Assembly (NCBI GenBank): GCA_016841765.1
Contig: JAENYN010000019.1
Coordinates: 1-64,000, forward strand
DNA length: 64,000 nt
Direction of reading: 5' to 3'
Source: Guptibacillus hwajinpoensis
Lineage (GTDB): Bacteria; Bacillota; Bacilli; Bacillales; Bacillaceae_O
Positions within the stretch are counted from its first letter, which is position 1. Each line of letters opens with the position of its first letter. The translations under genes were made by a program, and so were the position numbers. This document shows, one piece after another, positions 47,462-57,231 of this stretch. A model generated the notes under the pieces. The model saw nothing but the letters and a program-made list of their open reading frames with translations, searched no databases and was not told where the DNA came from.

Positions 47462-49882
47462 ATGGGAAAGAAACAACTCGTAATGATCGGAAACGGCATG
47501 GCGGGCGTCCGGACAATCGAAGAAATCCAGAAACTCAATCCGGAAATGTTTGAGATTACGATTTTCGGTGCCGAACCGCACCCGAATTACAATAGAATCC
47601 AGCTTTCCACCGTCCTGCAGGGGGACACGGAGCTGAACGATATCATCTTGAATAACTGGGACTGGTATAAAGAAAACAATATTAAGCTTTATACCGGTGA
47701 GAAAGTTACTGCGATCGATACGCAGAACAAGCAGGTCTTATCTGAGAATGGTACGAGGGTTCCATATGATGAACTGATTTTGGCGACTGGATCAAAAGCA
47801 TTCATCCTGCCGGTTCCCGGCTCAGATAAAGAAGGTGTCACCGGATTCCGCGACATCCAGGATACGGAAACGATGATCGCCGCTGCAGGGAAATATAAAA
47901 AAGCTGTCGTCATCGGTGGCGGACTGCTCGGGCTCGAAGCGGCCCGGGGACTGCTCAATCTTGGCATGGAAGTCGATGTCGTCCATCTGATGGGCCATTT
48001 AATGGAACGGCAGCTGGACCCGGTTGCATCAGATATGCTGAAGAAGGAGCTGGAAAGCCAGGGCATGAACTTCCTGCTGGAAAAACAGACGGCCGAAATT
48101 TTCGGGGAAGACCGGGTCGAAGGCTTGCGCTTTACCGACGGCACCGAGACAAAAGCAGATCTAGTCGTCATGGCTGTAGGCATCAAGCCAAATGTCAGCC
48201 TTGCGAAAGAAAGCGGGCTTTATGTCAACCGCGGCATCGTCGTCAGTGACCTGATGGAGACAAATGTGGAATCGGTCCACGCTGTCGGAGAATGTGCGGA
48301 ACACCGGGAAATCACTTACGGGCTGGTTGCGCCGCTTTACGAACAGGCAAAAGTGCTGGCAGAGCATATTTGCGGCCGTAAAGCCCTCCCGTATGAAGGT
48401 TCGGTTACCGGCACCCAGCTCAAGGTTGCAGGTGTCGATCTGTTTTCCGCGGGTGAGATTTTCGACGATGAGTCAGCTGAAATCATCCGCATTCATAATG
48501 AATTCGCAGGTGTTTATAAAAAAGTGATCCTGCGCGATAACCGGATTGTCGGAATCGTCATGTACGGTGATACAAAAGAAAGCTCAAGGCTGTTCCGGTT
48601 GATGACTGCAAAAGAGGACATTTCCGAAATGACGGAAATTGAAATCCTCCAGGCGCCGGGGGCAGAACAGGCAAGCAGTGTTGCTGACATGCCTGACGAT
48701 GAACTGGTGTGCGGCTGTAACGGGGTCACAAAAGGCGAGATTGTTGCAGCGATTCAGGAAAAAGGATTGACTTCGGTCGATGAAGTCGGCGGCTGCACGA
48801 ATGCCGGGCGCTCCTGCGGACGATGCAAGCCGGTCATTTCGGACATTCTTGAACATACACTTGGTGATGAATTTGATGCATCTTCACAAAAAACAGCGAT
48901 TTGCGGCTGTACAACCTATAGCCGGGATGAGGTTGTCGCCGAAATAAGGGAAAAAGGGCTGACAACCGTTAAAGAAGTGATGAATGTACTTGAATGGTCC
49001 ACTGAAGAAGGCTGCTCCAAATGCCGTCCGGCCCTGAATTATTATCTCGGCATGGTCTATCCGGAATACCGGGATGAGCGCGACTCACGGCTTGTCAATG
49101 AAAAAATGCATGCCAACATCCAGAAAGACGGCACTTACTCTGTTGTTCCAAGAATGTACGGCGGCGTCACATCAGCCCAGGATCTCATCAAAATCGGCCA
49201 GGTCGCGGAAAAGTACAACATCCCGCTTGTTAAAATGACCGGAGGCCAGCGGATTGCTTTGATCGGGGTGAAAAAAGAAGATCTGACAGCCGTCTGGGAA
49301 GAGCTCGATATGCCATCCGGCTACGCATACGGCAAAACGCTCCGTACCGTCAAGACATGTGTCGGCTCCACATTTTGCCGTTACGGCACCCAGGATTCAA
49401 TGGGACTTGGCATCGAACTTGAGAAAATGTTCGAGCGGCTGGATACACCGCACAAAGTGAAAATGAGCGTATCCGCCTGTCCGCGCAACTGCTCTGAATC
49501 GGGCATCAAGGATGTCGGCATCGTCGGCATTGACGGCGGCTGGGAAATTTACGTCGGCGGCAACGGTGGAACGGACTTACGGGCCGGGGATCTTCTTTAC
49601 ACAGTTAAAACGAAGGAAGAGCTGCTCGACATTACCGGAGCCTACTTGCAGTATTACCGTGAAACAGCCAACTACCTGGAACGCACATCCAAGTGGGTGG
49701 AACGTTTCGGACTCGATCATATAAAAGAAGTCCTTGAAGATGACAGGAAGCGTGCTGAACTGAACGGACGCCTCCAGCAGACGCTGGCACGCTATGAAGA
49801 GCCATGGAAACAGGCAGTCGAAGATGAAACGGTCAGGAACAACTATTATACAAAACGGAACGCGCCGGTACCGGCAAACTAA
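47462..49882 (+). CDS. nirB: Nitrite reductase (NADH) large subunit
   Basis: FAD-binding N-terminus; BFD-like [2Fe-2S] CGCNGVTKGEIV; siroheme/4Fe-4S CVGSTFCRYG...CPRNCSESG. Confidence 0.95.
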   Translation: MGKKQLVMIGNGMAGVRTIEEIQKLNPEMFEITIFGAEPHPNYNRIQLSTVLQGDTELNDIILNNWDWYKENNIKLYTGEKVTAIDTQNKQVLSENGTRVPYDELILATGSKAFILPVPGSDKEGVTGFRDIQDTETMIAAAGKYKKAVVIGGGLLGLEAARGLLNLGMEVDVVHLMGHLMERQLDPVASDMLKKELESQGMNFLLEKQTAEIFGEDRVEGLRFTDGTETKADLVVMAVGIKPNVSLAKESGLYVNRGIVVSDLMETNVESVHAVGECAEHREITYGLVAPLYEQAKVLAEHICGRKALPYEGSVTGTQLKVAGVDLFSAGEIFDDESAEIIRIHNEFAGVYKKVILRDNRIVGIVMYGDTKESSRLFRLMTAKEDISEMTEIEILQAPGAEQASSVADMPDDELVCGCNGVTKGEIVAAIQEKGLTSVDEVGGCTNAGRSCGRCKPVISDILEHTLGDEFDASSQKTAICGCTTYSRDEVVAEIREKGLTTVKEVMNVLEWSTEEGCSKCRPALNYYLGMVYPEYRDERDSRLVNEKMHANIQKDGTYSVVPRMYGGVTSAQDLIKIGQVAEKYNIPLVKMTGGQRIALIGVKKEDLTAVWEELDMPSGYAYGKTLRTVKTCVGSTFCRYGTQDSMGLGIELEKMFERLDTPHKVKMSVSACPRNCSESGIKDVGIVGIDGGWEIYVGGNGGTDLRAGDLLYTVKTKEELLDITGAYLQYYRETANYLERTSKWVERFGLDHIKEVLEDDRKRAELNGRLQQTLARYEEPWKQAVEDETVRNNYYTKRNAPVPAN

Positions 49883-49899
49883 AAAACGGGGTGACAAAT

Positions 49900-50223
49900 A
49901 TGATTAAAACAATGACTCGGGTTAAAGCGGCAAGTTATTCCGGGCTGGAGCCGCGCATCGGCAGGACAATTGCTGTAGGCGGACAAGAAATTGCTTTATT
50001 TAAAGTGACGGACGGAACCGTTTATGCGATTGAAAACCGCAGTCCCCATCCAAAGGGCGGCGTCCTGTCAGAAGGGCTTGTAAGCGGGGCGTTTGTCTTT
50101 TGTCCGGTGTATGATTGGAAAATTTCACTCGTAGACGGGAAAGTTCAGGATCCGGATGAAGGACAGGTAAAAACATTCAACGTTGAAGTGAAAGGCGACG
50201 ACATTTTTATCATCATAGAGTGA
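49900..50223 (+). CDS. nirD: Nitrite reductase (NADH) small subunit
   Basis: Rieske-fold protein ENRSPHPKGGVLSEGLVSGAFVFCPVYDWKISLVDGK directly after nirB. Confidence 0.92.
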   Translation: MIKTMTRVKAASYSGLEPRIGRTIAVGGQEIALFKVTDGTVYAIENRSPHPKGGVLSEGLVSGAFVFCPVYDWKISLVDGKVQDPDEGQVKTFNVEVKGDDIFIIIE

Positions 50224-50292
50224 TGCAGAAGAGGGGGGCAGCAACTGCCTGTTCCCCGGGACCGCAATCAGATAGAAGGAAGGAAGATTCAC

Positions 50293-51801
50293 ATGAAACA
50301 GGGAAAAGTGATGCTGGTCGGTGCAGGCCCGGGCGATGAAAAGCTGATAACAGTTAAAGGGATGGAAGCCATCCGCAAGGCAGATGTCATTTTATATGAC
50401 CGTCTCGCCAACCCGAAACTGCTGGCATATGCGAAAGACGGCTGCGAGCTCATTTACGGCGGAAAATTGCCGAATCGCCATTTCCTGCGCCAGGAAGCCA
50501 TCAACCAGACACTCGTCGAAAAAGCGCTTGAAGGAAAATTGGTTGTCCGCTTGAAGGGCGGCGATCCAAACGTCTTCGGCCGTGTCGGTGAGGAAGCGGA
50601 AGCCCTTGCTCAATATGGCATTTCGTTTGAAATCGTACCCGGTATCACTTCCGGCATTGCTGCACCTGCATATGCGGGCATCCCTGTCACTCATCGTGAA
50701 TACGGCGGGTCGTTCGCCGTTGTCACCGCCCATGATAAATCAAAAGACGGAAAGCCGTCCATTAACTGGGAAGGACTTGCTGCGGGCGTGGATACGATCG
50801 CCTTTTACATGGGTGTCGCCAACCTTTCCTATATTTGCGATAATTTGAAAAAACACGGGAAGTCACCGGAAACACCGGTCATCCTCATTCAATGGGGTAC
50901 ATTCGGCCGCCAGCAGACCCTCGAAGGGACACTCGATACAATCGCAGCAAAAGCGGAAGCAGTCCAATTCAAAAATCCGGCCATCACGCTTGTCGGTGAC
51001 ATCGTTTCCTTGAGGGAGAAAACAAAATGGTTTGAGAACAAGCCGCTTCACGGCCGCCAGATTCTCCTTGCCCGCACTGGTGTGAAGAAAAGTGAACTTG
51101 CCGAAAAACTGGCGGAGCAGGGCGCGGATGTATTTGAGTTTCCGAAGATGAAAAATGTACGGATCTCGATGGATTCCAGCCGCAAGCGGGTATTAGAAAA
51201 GGTCGAGGACTACAAAACGATCATTTTTTCCAGCCCGGAGAGCATTGATATCTTCTTTGAAAACCTTTTTAAAGAAGGCAAAGACATCCGCAGCATTAAA
51301 GCGAATCTGTTCGGCGGTTCATCAAAATCAGTCAAAGCACTGAACCGGCGGGGTTTCCAGGCTGAAATTGCCGGGAACCTCCATGCGATTCAATCAGGAG
51401 AACCTGTGTTGATTGTCGGAGATGATTCCATATATGGGAAGCGCTGGTTTTTTGCCCTGCAGTATGATCAGTATGAGCTGTTCACAACACACGAAGCAAA
51501 AGTTGATGAGGCTTATTTCCCGATTTTCAAGCGGATGCTGGAGGATGCGGAACTCAATACCGTTATTTTCCCGTGCGCCAAATCGGCAGGCCTTTTAAAA
51601 GAAGCGTTGACTCAAGCCGGCATGGATGCAGAAGCAATGCTGGCGCCGCTTCAAGCCGCCTGTTTCGGGGAACAATCCGCCCAGGCAGCGCGCCGGAATG
51701 GAATCGGGAATATAACCATAGCGGAATCACCTGATGCAGAAGGGATCATTTCAGTATTGAGCAAAACAAACAGCGAGAGTGCGGCTGTTAAAAAAGCATA
51801 A
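50293..51801 (+). CDS. Uroporphyrinogen-III C-methyltransferase fused to a uroporphyrinogen-III synthase-like domain
   Basis: VMLVGAGPGDEKLITVKGMEAIRKADVILYDRL; RLKGGDPNVFGRVGEEAEAL; C-terminal HemD-like region. Confidence 0.9.
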   Translation: MKQGKVMLVGAGPGDEKLITVKGMEAIRKADVILYDRLANPKLLAYAKDGCELIYGGKLPNRHFLRQEAINQTLVEKALEGKLVVRLKGGDPNVFGRVGEEAEALAQYGISFEIVPGITSGIAAPAYAGIPVTHREYGGSFAVVTAHDKSKDGKPSINWEGLAAGVDTIAFYMGVANLSYICDNLKKHGKSPETPVILIQWGTFGRQQTLEGTLDTIAAKAEAVQFKNPAITLVGDIVSLREKTKWFENKPLHGRQILLARTGVKKSELAEKLAEQGADVFEFPKMKNVRISMDSSRKRVLEKVEDYKTIIFSSPESIDIFFENLFKEGKDIRSIKANLFGGSSKSVKALNRRGFQAEIAGNLHAIQSGEPVLIVGDDSIYGKRWFFALQYDQYELFTTHEAKVDEAYFPIFKRMLEDAELNTVIFPCAKSAGLLKEALTQAGMDAEAMLAPLQAACFGEQSAQAARRNGIGNITIAESPDAEGIISVLSKTNSESAAVKKA

Positions 51802-51825
51802 ATTAACTTGAGGGAGGGACAGGGC

Positions 51826-52569
51826 ATGGAAGCGAATCTTTATATCGGGCACGGCAGCCGGACTGAAGCGGGAAACCGCCAGTTCGCCGAATTCATCGGC
51901 CGAACGAGCTCCCGGCTGGAAGTGCCTATACAGGAGTTTGCCTTTTTGGAACTGGCCGAACCTTCTATAGACGAGGGGATCAGCCGCTGTATTGAACAGG
52001 GCGCGCGCCGGATTACCGCCATGCCTGTCCTATTGTCTTCCGGAATCCATGCCCGGGTCGATATTCCCGCCGTTTTAAAGCGGGCAGCAGGCAGCTTTCC
52101 GGATGTCGAGTTTGTGTACGGTGACGTATTAAGCAGGGGTGCAGGAATGGCAGATATCCTTGCGGGAAAACTGGCGGAAAAAGGATTTCGCGGCGATGGA
52201 ACGGAAGCGATCCTGCTGACAGGCCACGGCAGCCGGACAGATAAGGAAGCAAAGGAACTGGAAAAACTGGCCGGGGGATTGCTCAAAAACCATGGCGCCG
52301 GCACAGTCCGAACCTGCTACTTGAAAGAGGCGCAGCCGTCCTATCCGGATGTACTCGGAACTATGGTGAAGGAGCCCTTTGACACGATTTATATCCTGCC
52401 GTATCTTCTGTTTACAGGAAAGTTTACGGAGCGAATGGAAAAAACAGCAGCTGAAATCCAAAGAATCTCCCCTTTGAAAAGCCTGGTTATGTGTAATGCT
52501 GTCGGATTTGATGCCGGCCTTGAGGAAGTTCTTGCCGGTCTCGCTGCTGCTGCAGGAGATGATGCATGA
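51826..52569 (+). CDS. sirB: Sirohydrochlorin chelatase (CbiX/SirB family)
   Basis: LYIGHGSRTEAGNRQFAEF ... AILLTGHGSRTDKEAKELEK; siroheme operon context. Confidence 0.86.
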   Translation: MEANLYIGHGSRTEAGNRQFAEFIGRTSSRLEVPIQEFAFLELAEPSIDEGISRCIEQGARRITAMPVLLSSGIHARVDIPAVLKRAAGSFPDVEFVYGDVLSRGAGMADILAGKLAEKGFRGDGTEAILLTGHGSRTDKEAKELEKLAGGLLKNHGAGTVRTCYLKEAQPSYPDVLGTMVKEPFDTIYILPYLLFTGKFTERMEKTAAEIQRISPLKSLVMCNAVGFDAGLEEVLAGLAAAAGDDA

Positions 52570-53177
52570 TGAAAAACTTGTATCCGGCCATGCTGAATTT
52601 GACAGGGCGGAAAGCCCTGGTTGTCGGCGGCGGTAAAGTTGCCGAACGGAAAATAAGTGCCCTGGTTGATGCTGAAGCAGCGGTGATGGTCATAGCGCCT
52701 GAAGTGACAGAATTCATTCGTGATTTACACTTCAAAAAAATCATCTGCTGGATAGAGGGTGAATTTTCCGCAGAGTTGGCGGAAACGGCATTCATGGTCA
52801 TTGCTGCTACCAATGACAGAGAAGTAAACCAGCAAGTCGCGGCGGCAGCGGGACCCGACAAACTCACCAACATTGCCGATGACCCGGAGCAATCCACCTT
52901 CCATGTGCCGTCAGTAATCAGGCGCGGCAGGCTCTGCATCACCGTATCAACGGGAGGGGCGAGCCCGAAACTCGCCCGGAAAATCCGTGATGACATTGCC
53001 GCCGGCTATCCGGAAGATTATAAAGAATATATGGAGTTTCTTTTTGAAAAGCGGAAGGAAATCAAACAAAAAATCAGCAGCCCCGAACGCAAACAGGAGC
53101 TTCTCGCTGCCCTCCTGGATGAAAGATTCATCAGGTGTAACGACAGGGAAGCGGCGTTCAGGGAATTGTTGGAGTGA
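52566..53177 (+). CDS. sirC: Precorrin-2 dehydrogenase (SirC)
   Basis: YPAMLNLTGRKALVVGGGKVAERKISALV; siroheme operon context. Confidence 0.88.
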   Translation: MMKNLYPAMLNLTGRKALVVGGGKVAERKISALVDAEAAVMVIAPEVTEFIRDLHFKKIICWIEGEFSAELAETAFMVIAATNDREVNQQVAAAAGPDKLTNIADDPEQSTFHVPSVIRRGRLCITVSTGGASPKLARKIRDDIAAGYPEDYKEYMEFLFEKRKEIKQKISSPERKQELLAALLDERFIRCNDREAAFRELLE

Positions 53178-53289
53178 GGAAGAACCGCTGGAGGATGGGC
53201 GGTTCTTTTCTTTTTAAAAAAGTAAACATAGTCTGCAAGGAAATTTACAGACGCAGTTGCCAGCCCATTTCAGCATACCGGCAGCACTT

Positions 53290-53545
53290 AAAGTGGGGTT
53301 CCGGATCACTTAGCAGCTGATATATTTCAAGTTTGGCTGTTTATCTTTATCTTTTGCGATTATTCTTTTGAAACAGGCAATTTATCTTCAAGTTCTGGCA
53401 TTTATCTTTTTTACTGAAATCCCAGTATTCTCAGTGACACCTTTTCCGGTTTTAAACGTTCCGGCTCCACTAAAAGGTGTTCCAGAACAGACTGCAGCTG
53501 ACATATTTTAAATCTGATTATTTATCTTTTATGAGGCTTTAATTT
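53290..53545 (+). repeat. Family B repeat locus 2 plus a ~60-bp direct repeat pair
   Basis: Array of (T)TTATCTT cores at about 20-21 bp (53337-53416); agcagctgatatatttcaag...tttatcttt recurs as tgcagctgacatattttaaa...tttatctttt. Confidence 0.6.
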
Positions 53546-53611
53546 AGTGAATCTTAGACATCCCTCCCCTCATATCATGAAAAAGACAGTGAAAAACGGG
53601 AGGTCGTATGG

Positions 53612-54010
53612 ATGTACTACCAAAATTGGATGCCGATATATGGTGGAGTGGATTACAGGCAGGGGCAAATGGGAATGGGGATCAAACCGCCGCCCGGTCT
53701 TTTGAAAACGGTCCAGGACTGTGCAGCGGTATGTGAACACATGACCCATATGCTTCATTACAGAAATGATGGGGTGATGCGTGCGAAACAGCAAGATTTA
53801 TTGAGGGATTGTGCGGACATTTGCCATACGATGACCGCTTTTCTCGGCCGTCATAGCCGGCTTTCACGGCGTGTAGCAGCAGTGTGTGCTTACATTTGCC
53901 AGCGCTGCGCCAATGAATGTATGAGATTTCAGGATGCTGAATCCCAGCACTGTGCCAGGGTATGTATGCATTGCGCGAGGGAATGCCAGCAATTTGCGGA
54001 GAGCGAATAG
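53612..54010 (+). CDS. Cys-rich four-helix-bundle protein (DUF326/copper-storage-like)
   Basis: Periodic Cys: DCAAVCEHM, DCADICHTM, VCAYICQRCANECMRF, HCARVCMHCARECQQF. Confidence 0.78.
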   Translation: MYYQNWMPIYGGVDYRQGQMGMGIKPPPGLLKTVQDCAAVCEHMTHMLHYRNDGVMRAKQQDLLRDCADICHTMTAFLGRHSRLSRRVAAVCAYICQRCANECMRFQDAESQHCARVCMHCARECQQFAESE

Positions 54011-54169
54011 GAATACCGGGTCTTCTATTAAGGAGACCTTTTTATTTGAACTGAGCGAATGTTGGCTGAATGCCTTTGGTTTTCAACCTTTCTGGACAGG
54101 CACTCAAAAAACAGAAGGGTTTCACCTCCGGGCTGGCGAAATAGTCGGCAAATAAAGGAGTGGTGCGGT

Positions 54170-54820
54170 ATGGAGAACCCGGCATTTGCCCTTGCGGCGG
54201 CAGCCATCGTTTCAGGCGGAGTTTATCTTGCAGCCATCCGGCATAATAAGCCGGTGGTGAAGTACATATTAAAACCAGGAACCATGTTTTTCATCATTTT
54301 GTTCAGTATGAGCGGGGGTGCTCTTGATTCAACTTACGGGTGGCTGATCCTGGCCGGACTGCTGCTTTCATTGGTTGGGGATGTGTTTCTTATGCTTCCA
54401 TCAGACCGCTTTTTGCAGGGGCTTGCCAGCTTTTTCGCTGCACATGTTTTATATGCGGCAGCTTTCTGGCGTGAGGCTACGCTCGGTTTTCTTGAGGTTT
54501 TTCCGATTATTGCCGTTTTGTTACTCGCTGTAAGCGGCAGTCTGTTTTTTGCTTCGTTAAAAAATGAAGTTGCCGAAGAAGGAGGGGGCGGGTTGCTTAT
54601 CGCTGTAACCTTTTATATTGCTGTGATTTCCATGATGGTACTCGCTGCGGCGATGACAGGAAATAAAGCCGCTGTCAGCGGTGCCCTGCTTTTTTATTTT
54701 TCCGATGCCGTGCTTGCCTGGAACCGGTTCAAAGAACGGTTTTCCCTTGCGGAATATTTGGTGATGGGGTCTTATTTCGGCGCCCAACTGCTCATAGCGT
54801 ATAGTGTGCATCTTTTTTAG
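54170..54820 (+). CDS. Lysoplasmalogenase (YhhN/TMEM86 family)
   Basis: KPGTMFFIILFS, LLLSLVGDVFLMLPSDRFLQGLASFFAAHVLYAAAF, FYFSDAVLAWNRF. Confidence 0.82.
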   Translation: MENPAFALAAAAIVSGGVYLAAIRHNKPVVKYILKPGTMFFIILFSMSGGALDSTYGWLILAGLLLSLVGDVFLMLPSDRFLQGLASFFAAHVLYAAAFWREATLGFLEVFPIIAVLLLAVSGSLFFASLKNEVAEEGGGGLLIAVTFYIAVISMMVLAAAMTGNKAAVSGALLFYFSDAVLAWNRFKERFSLAEYLVMGSYFGAQLLIAYSVHLF

Positions 54821-54821
54821 C

Positions 54822-54909
54822 TGAGTCGAAATAAGTCGAATTAAGTCGATTTAAGTAAAAGTGCAATATACAGCTTAATAAAACGCAAAACATTGCATTT
54901 TTACTTAAA
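54822..54909. promoter_or_regulatory. Helically phased 10-bp tandem repeats plus an 18-bp inverted repeat upstream of the DeoR gene
   Basis: tgagtcgaaa/taagtcgaat/taagtcgatt/taagtaaaag; TTTAAGTAAAAGTGCAAT (54850-54867) versus ATTGCATTTTTACTTAAA (54892-54909). Confidence 0.65.
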
Positions 54910-54957
54910 ATCACTTATGATAAAAGTATAAATCCTTACGATAATGGAGAGGCAGAT

Positions 54958-55743
54958 ATGTATCAGGAAGAGCGGATGGCATCCATCCTTGACTACATAA
55001 AAGAGCATAAACGAATCTCGATTGATCACATTTGCCGGATGTTTGATGTATCCAGAGATACGGCGCGGCGTGACCTCGTTAAGCTTGAAAAACAGGGGGC
55101 ATTGAACAGAACGCGGGGCGGAGCGGTCTTGCCTGATCTTGAAGGCAGGCTTAAGACTTATCAGGATCGGCTGATGGTTGTATCGGAGGAAAAGCGGGCG
55201 ATCGGAAAAATGGCCGCATCCCTGATCAAAAACGGGGAAAACATCATTCTGGATACCTCGACAACGGTCCAGGCCTGTGCGGAAAGCCTTGCAGCTGTGG
55301 ATATCACCGTTGTGACCAATTCCATCAACCAGGTGGAAATCCTATCGCAAAAGGACCGGGTCGAAACATACTTGCTTGGCGGCAGGCTCAACAAGCACCA
55401 CCGGTTTTTATATGGGACGTCAGCTGTGGAAAAACTGGCGGAATACCATGCGGATAAAGCATTTATCGGTGTTGGGGGAATCATGGATACCGGCATTGCC
55501 ATTCAATATGAAGAAGACGGCATGATCAAAAAGAAGATGATTGAGCAGGCCGATCAAGTCATTTTGCTTACGGACCACTCAAAGTTCGGCAAACCGTATT
55601 TTTACCAGTTCGCTACACTTGAGGACATCGATGTCCTGGTGACCGACAGGCTTCCGGATGAACCGTTTCTGCAACTGTTAAATCAGGCAGGCGTAACAAT
55701 TATGACAACAGAAAATGACGATCCAAGAGACAAGAGGAGTTGA
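54958..55743 (+). CDS. DeoR family transcriptional regulator
   Basis: RMASILDYIKEHKRISIDHICRMFDVSRDTARRDLVKLEKQGALNRTRGGAV. Confidence 0.92.
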   Translation: MYQEERMASILDYIKEHKRISIDHICRMFDVSRDTARRDLVKLEKQGALNRTRGGAVLPDLEGRLKTYQDRLMVVSEEKRAIGKMAASLIKNGENIILDTSTTVQACAESLAAVDITVVTNSINQVEILSQKDRVETYLLGGRLNKHHRFLYGTSAVEKLAEYHADKAFIGVGGIMDTGIAIQYEEDGMIKKKMIEQADQVILLTDHSKFGKPYFYQFATLEDIDVLVTDRLPDEPFLQLLNQAGVTIMTTENDDPRDKRS

Positions 55744-55747
55744 CAGC

Positions 55748-56608
55748 ATGAAACTTGTAGCAATTGATATGGATGGAACCCTTTTAAACAACCGGGGGGA
55801 AATAAGCAAGGAGAATGTGGACGCCATCCGGCATGCCCAGGCAAATGGCGTCGAGGTTGCGATTGCGACCGGCCGGATCTTTTATGACGTCAATCAGATT
55901 ACGGACGTATTCGGGATTAACACCCATGTGATCAGCACGAACGGGGCAACCGCCCATTCCAAAAACGGCGAGCTGCTCAGGTCGATTCCGATGCGGAATG
56001 AGGATATTGACCGGATCGTCACGTGGCTCGCTGAAGAAGATTTCCATTTTGAAGTCTATACCGATAAGGCGATTTTCACCCCGGAAAACGGCCGTGAGCG
56101 GATGCTTGCGGAAATCGACCGTTTTAAAAGTGCAAATCCGGAATTTGATGAAACGGATTTCGTTTATATGGTCAACAAGCATTATGACCAGGGCGAGTTC
56201 AGCTATTTCAAAACAGCCGCTGATATTATGGAAGGCACTAAAGAGTATTATAAAGTCCTCGCTTTTTCCATGGATCCCGGCAAGCTTGAAAAGGGTTGGA
56301 ATAAATTCAGGGGCCTTGAGCATGTGTCCATCGTCTCTTCAGCTGACAATAACTTCGAGCTGCAGCATAAAGACTCTTCCAAGGGTAATGCCCTGGAGCT
56401 GCTGGCAGATTCCCTCGGAATTCCGATGGAAAACACGATGGCGATCGGGGATAACTTCAACGATGTCTCAATGTTTGAAAAAGCGCGCTACAGCGTGGCG
56501 ATGGGGAATGCAAACCCGGAAATCAAAGCGATGTGTTCCATGACGACAGCCGAAAATGATGAAAACGGCGTCGCTGATGCCCTATATAAATTCACGGATG
56601 AACTTTGA
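55748..56608 (+). CDS. Cof-type HAD family hydrolase
   Basis: LVAIDMDGTLLNNRGEIS; GDNFNDVSMFEKARYSVAMGNA. Confidence 0.92.
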   Translation: MKLVAIDMDGTLLNNRGEISKENVDAIRHAQANGVEVAIATGRIFYDVNQITDVFGINTHVISTNGATAHSKNGELLRSIPMRNEDIDRIVTWLAEEDFHFEVYTDKAIFTPENGRERMLAEIDRFKSANPEFDETDFVYMVNKHYDQGEFSYFKTAADIMEGTKEYYKVLAFSMDPGKLEKGWNKFRGLEHVSIVSSADNNFELQHKDSSKGNALELLADSLGIPMENTMAIGDNFNDVSMFEKARYSVAMGNANPEIKAMCSMTTAENDENGVADALYKFTDEL

Positions 56609-56684
56609 TTATCAGAAGAAACCGCCGGCGTAACCTGCGGGGCGTGACGGGGGTTTTTTCCTCCTTTTTAAGGAGTATACAGGG

Positions 56685-56725
56685 AAAGCATAGCACCATA
56701 TGGCGCTATGCTTTCTTTTTTTCTG
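56685..56725 (+). terminator. Terminator hairpin
   Basis: GAAAGCATAGC-accatatggc-GCTATGCTTTC followed by tttttttct. Confidence 0.7.
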
Positions 56726-56882
56726 AAAAATGCAGCGGCCGATTTTATAAAAAGGCCTGGCAATAGCGAGTTTTTCTTTAAAGTCGCACGCTCTCTGCGC
56801 ACCCGATCGAAACAGCGGCAGGCAGCTCGATCGCATTTTGAAAACGCACAATGCTATGCTGCCAAAAGGATGGCGCTCAAAA

Positions 56883-57050
56883 TCAATTTCTTGCTTCAGT
56901 GGACGTTTCCAGCCCGGTGATGTCTGCCGGCGGCTGTGCGGGAATACGCATTGTGAAATCCTGCTCGATGCCCGGATGCCTGGTGACGTGCTCGATTTCC
57001 CTGATATGCGGATGCTCGATCTCCGTCTTACGCTTTTTATCTTCTGCCAT
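56883..57050 (-). CDS. 55-aa small protein, absent from the supplied ORF list
   Basis: MAEDKKRKTEIEHPHIREIEHVTRHPGIEQDFTMRIPAQPPADITGLETSTEARN with aaaggaggg 6-7 nt upstream. Confidence 0.5.
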   Translation of the reverse strand: MAEDKKRKTEIEHPHIREIEHVTRHPGIEQDFTMRIPAQPPADITGLETSTEARN

Positions 57051-57231
57051 CTTCATCCCTCCTTTATTTTAGTTTGGCTGTTGAGGGGGAGAAGTATGAA
57101 AATCCCCTGTAGTCAGTTGAGGAGGGAATAAACACCATACCGGGAAGATATAGTTTTAGTAAGTGAAAACTTGTTCATCGGATGTGAAAGGTTTCTTTAG
57201 TGTAGTGATGAACCGTGCATGAGGTTTTGTT

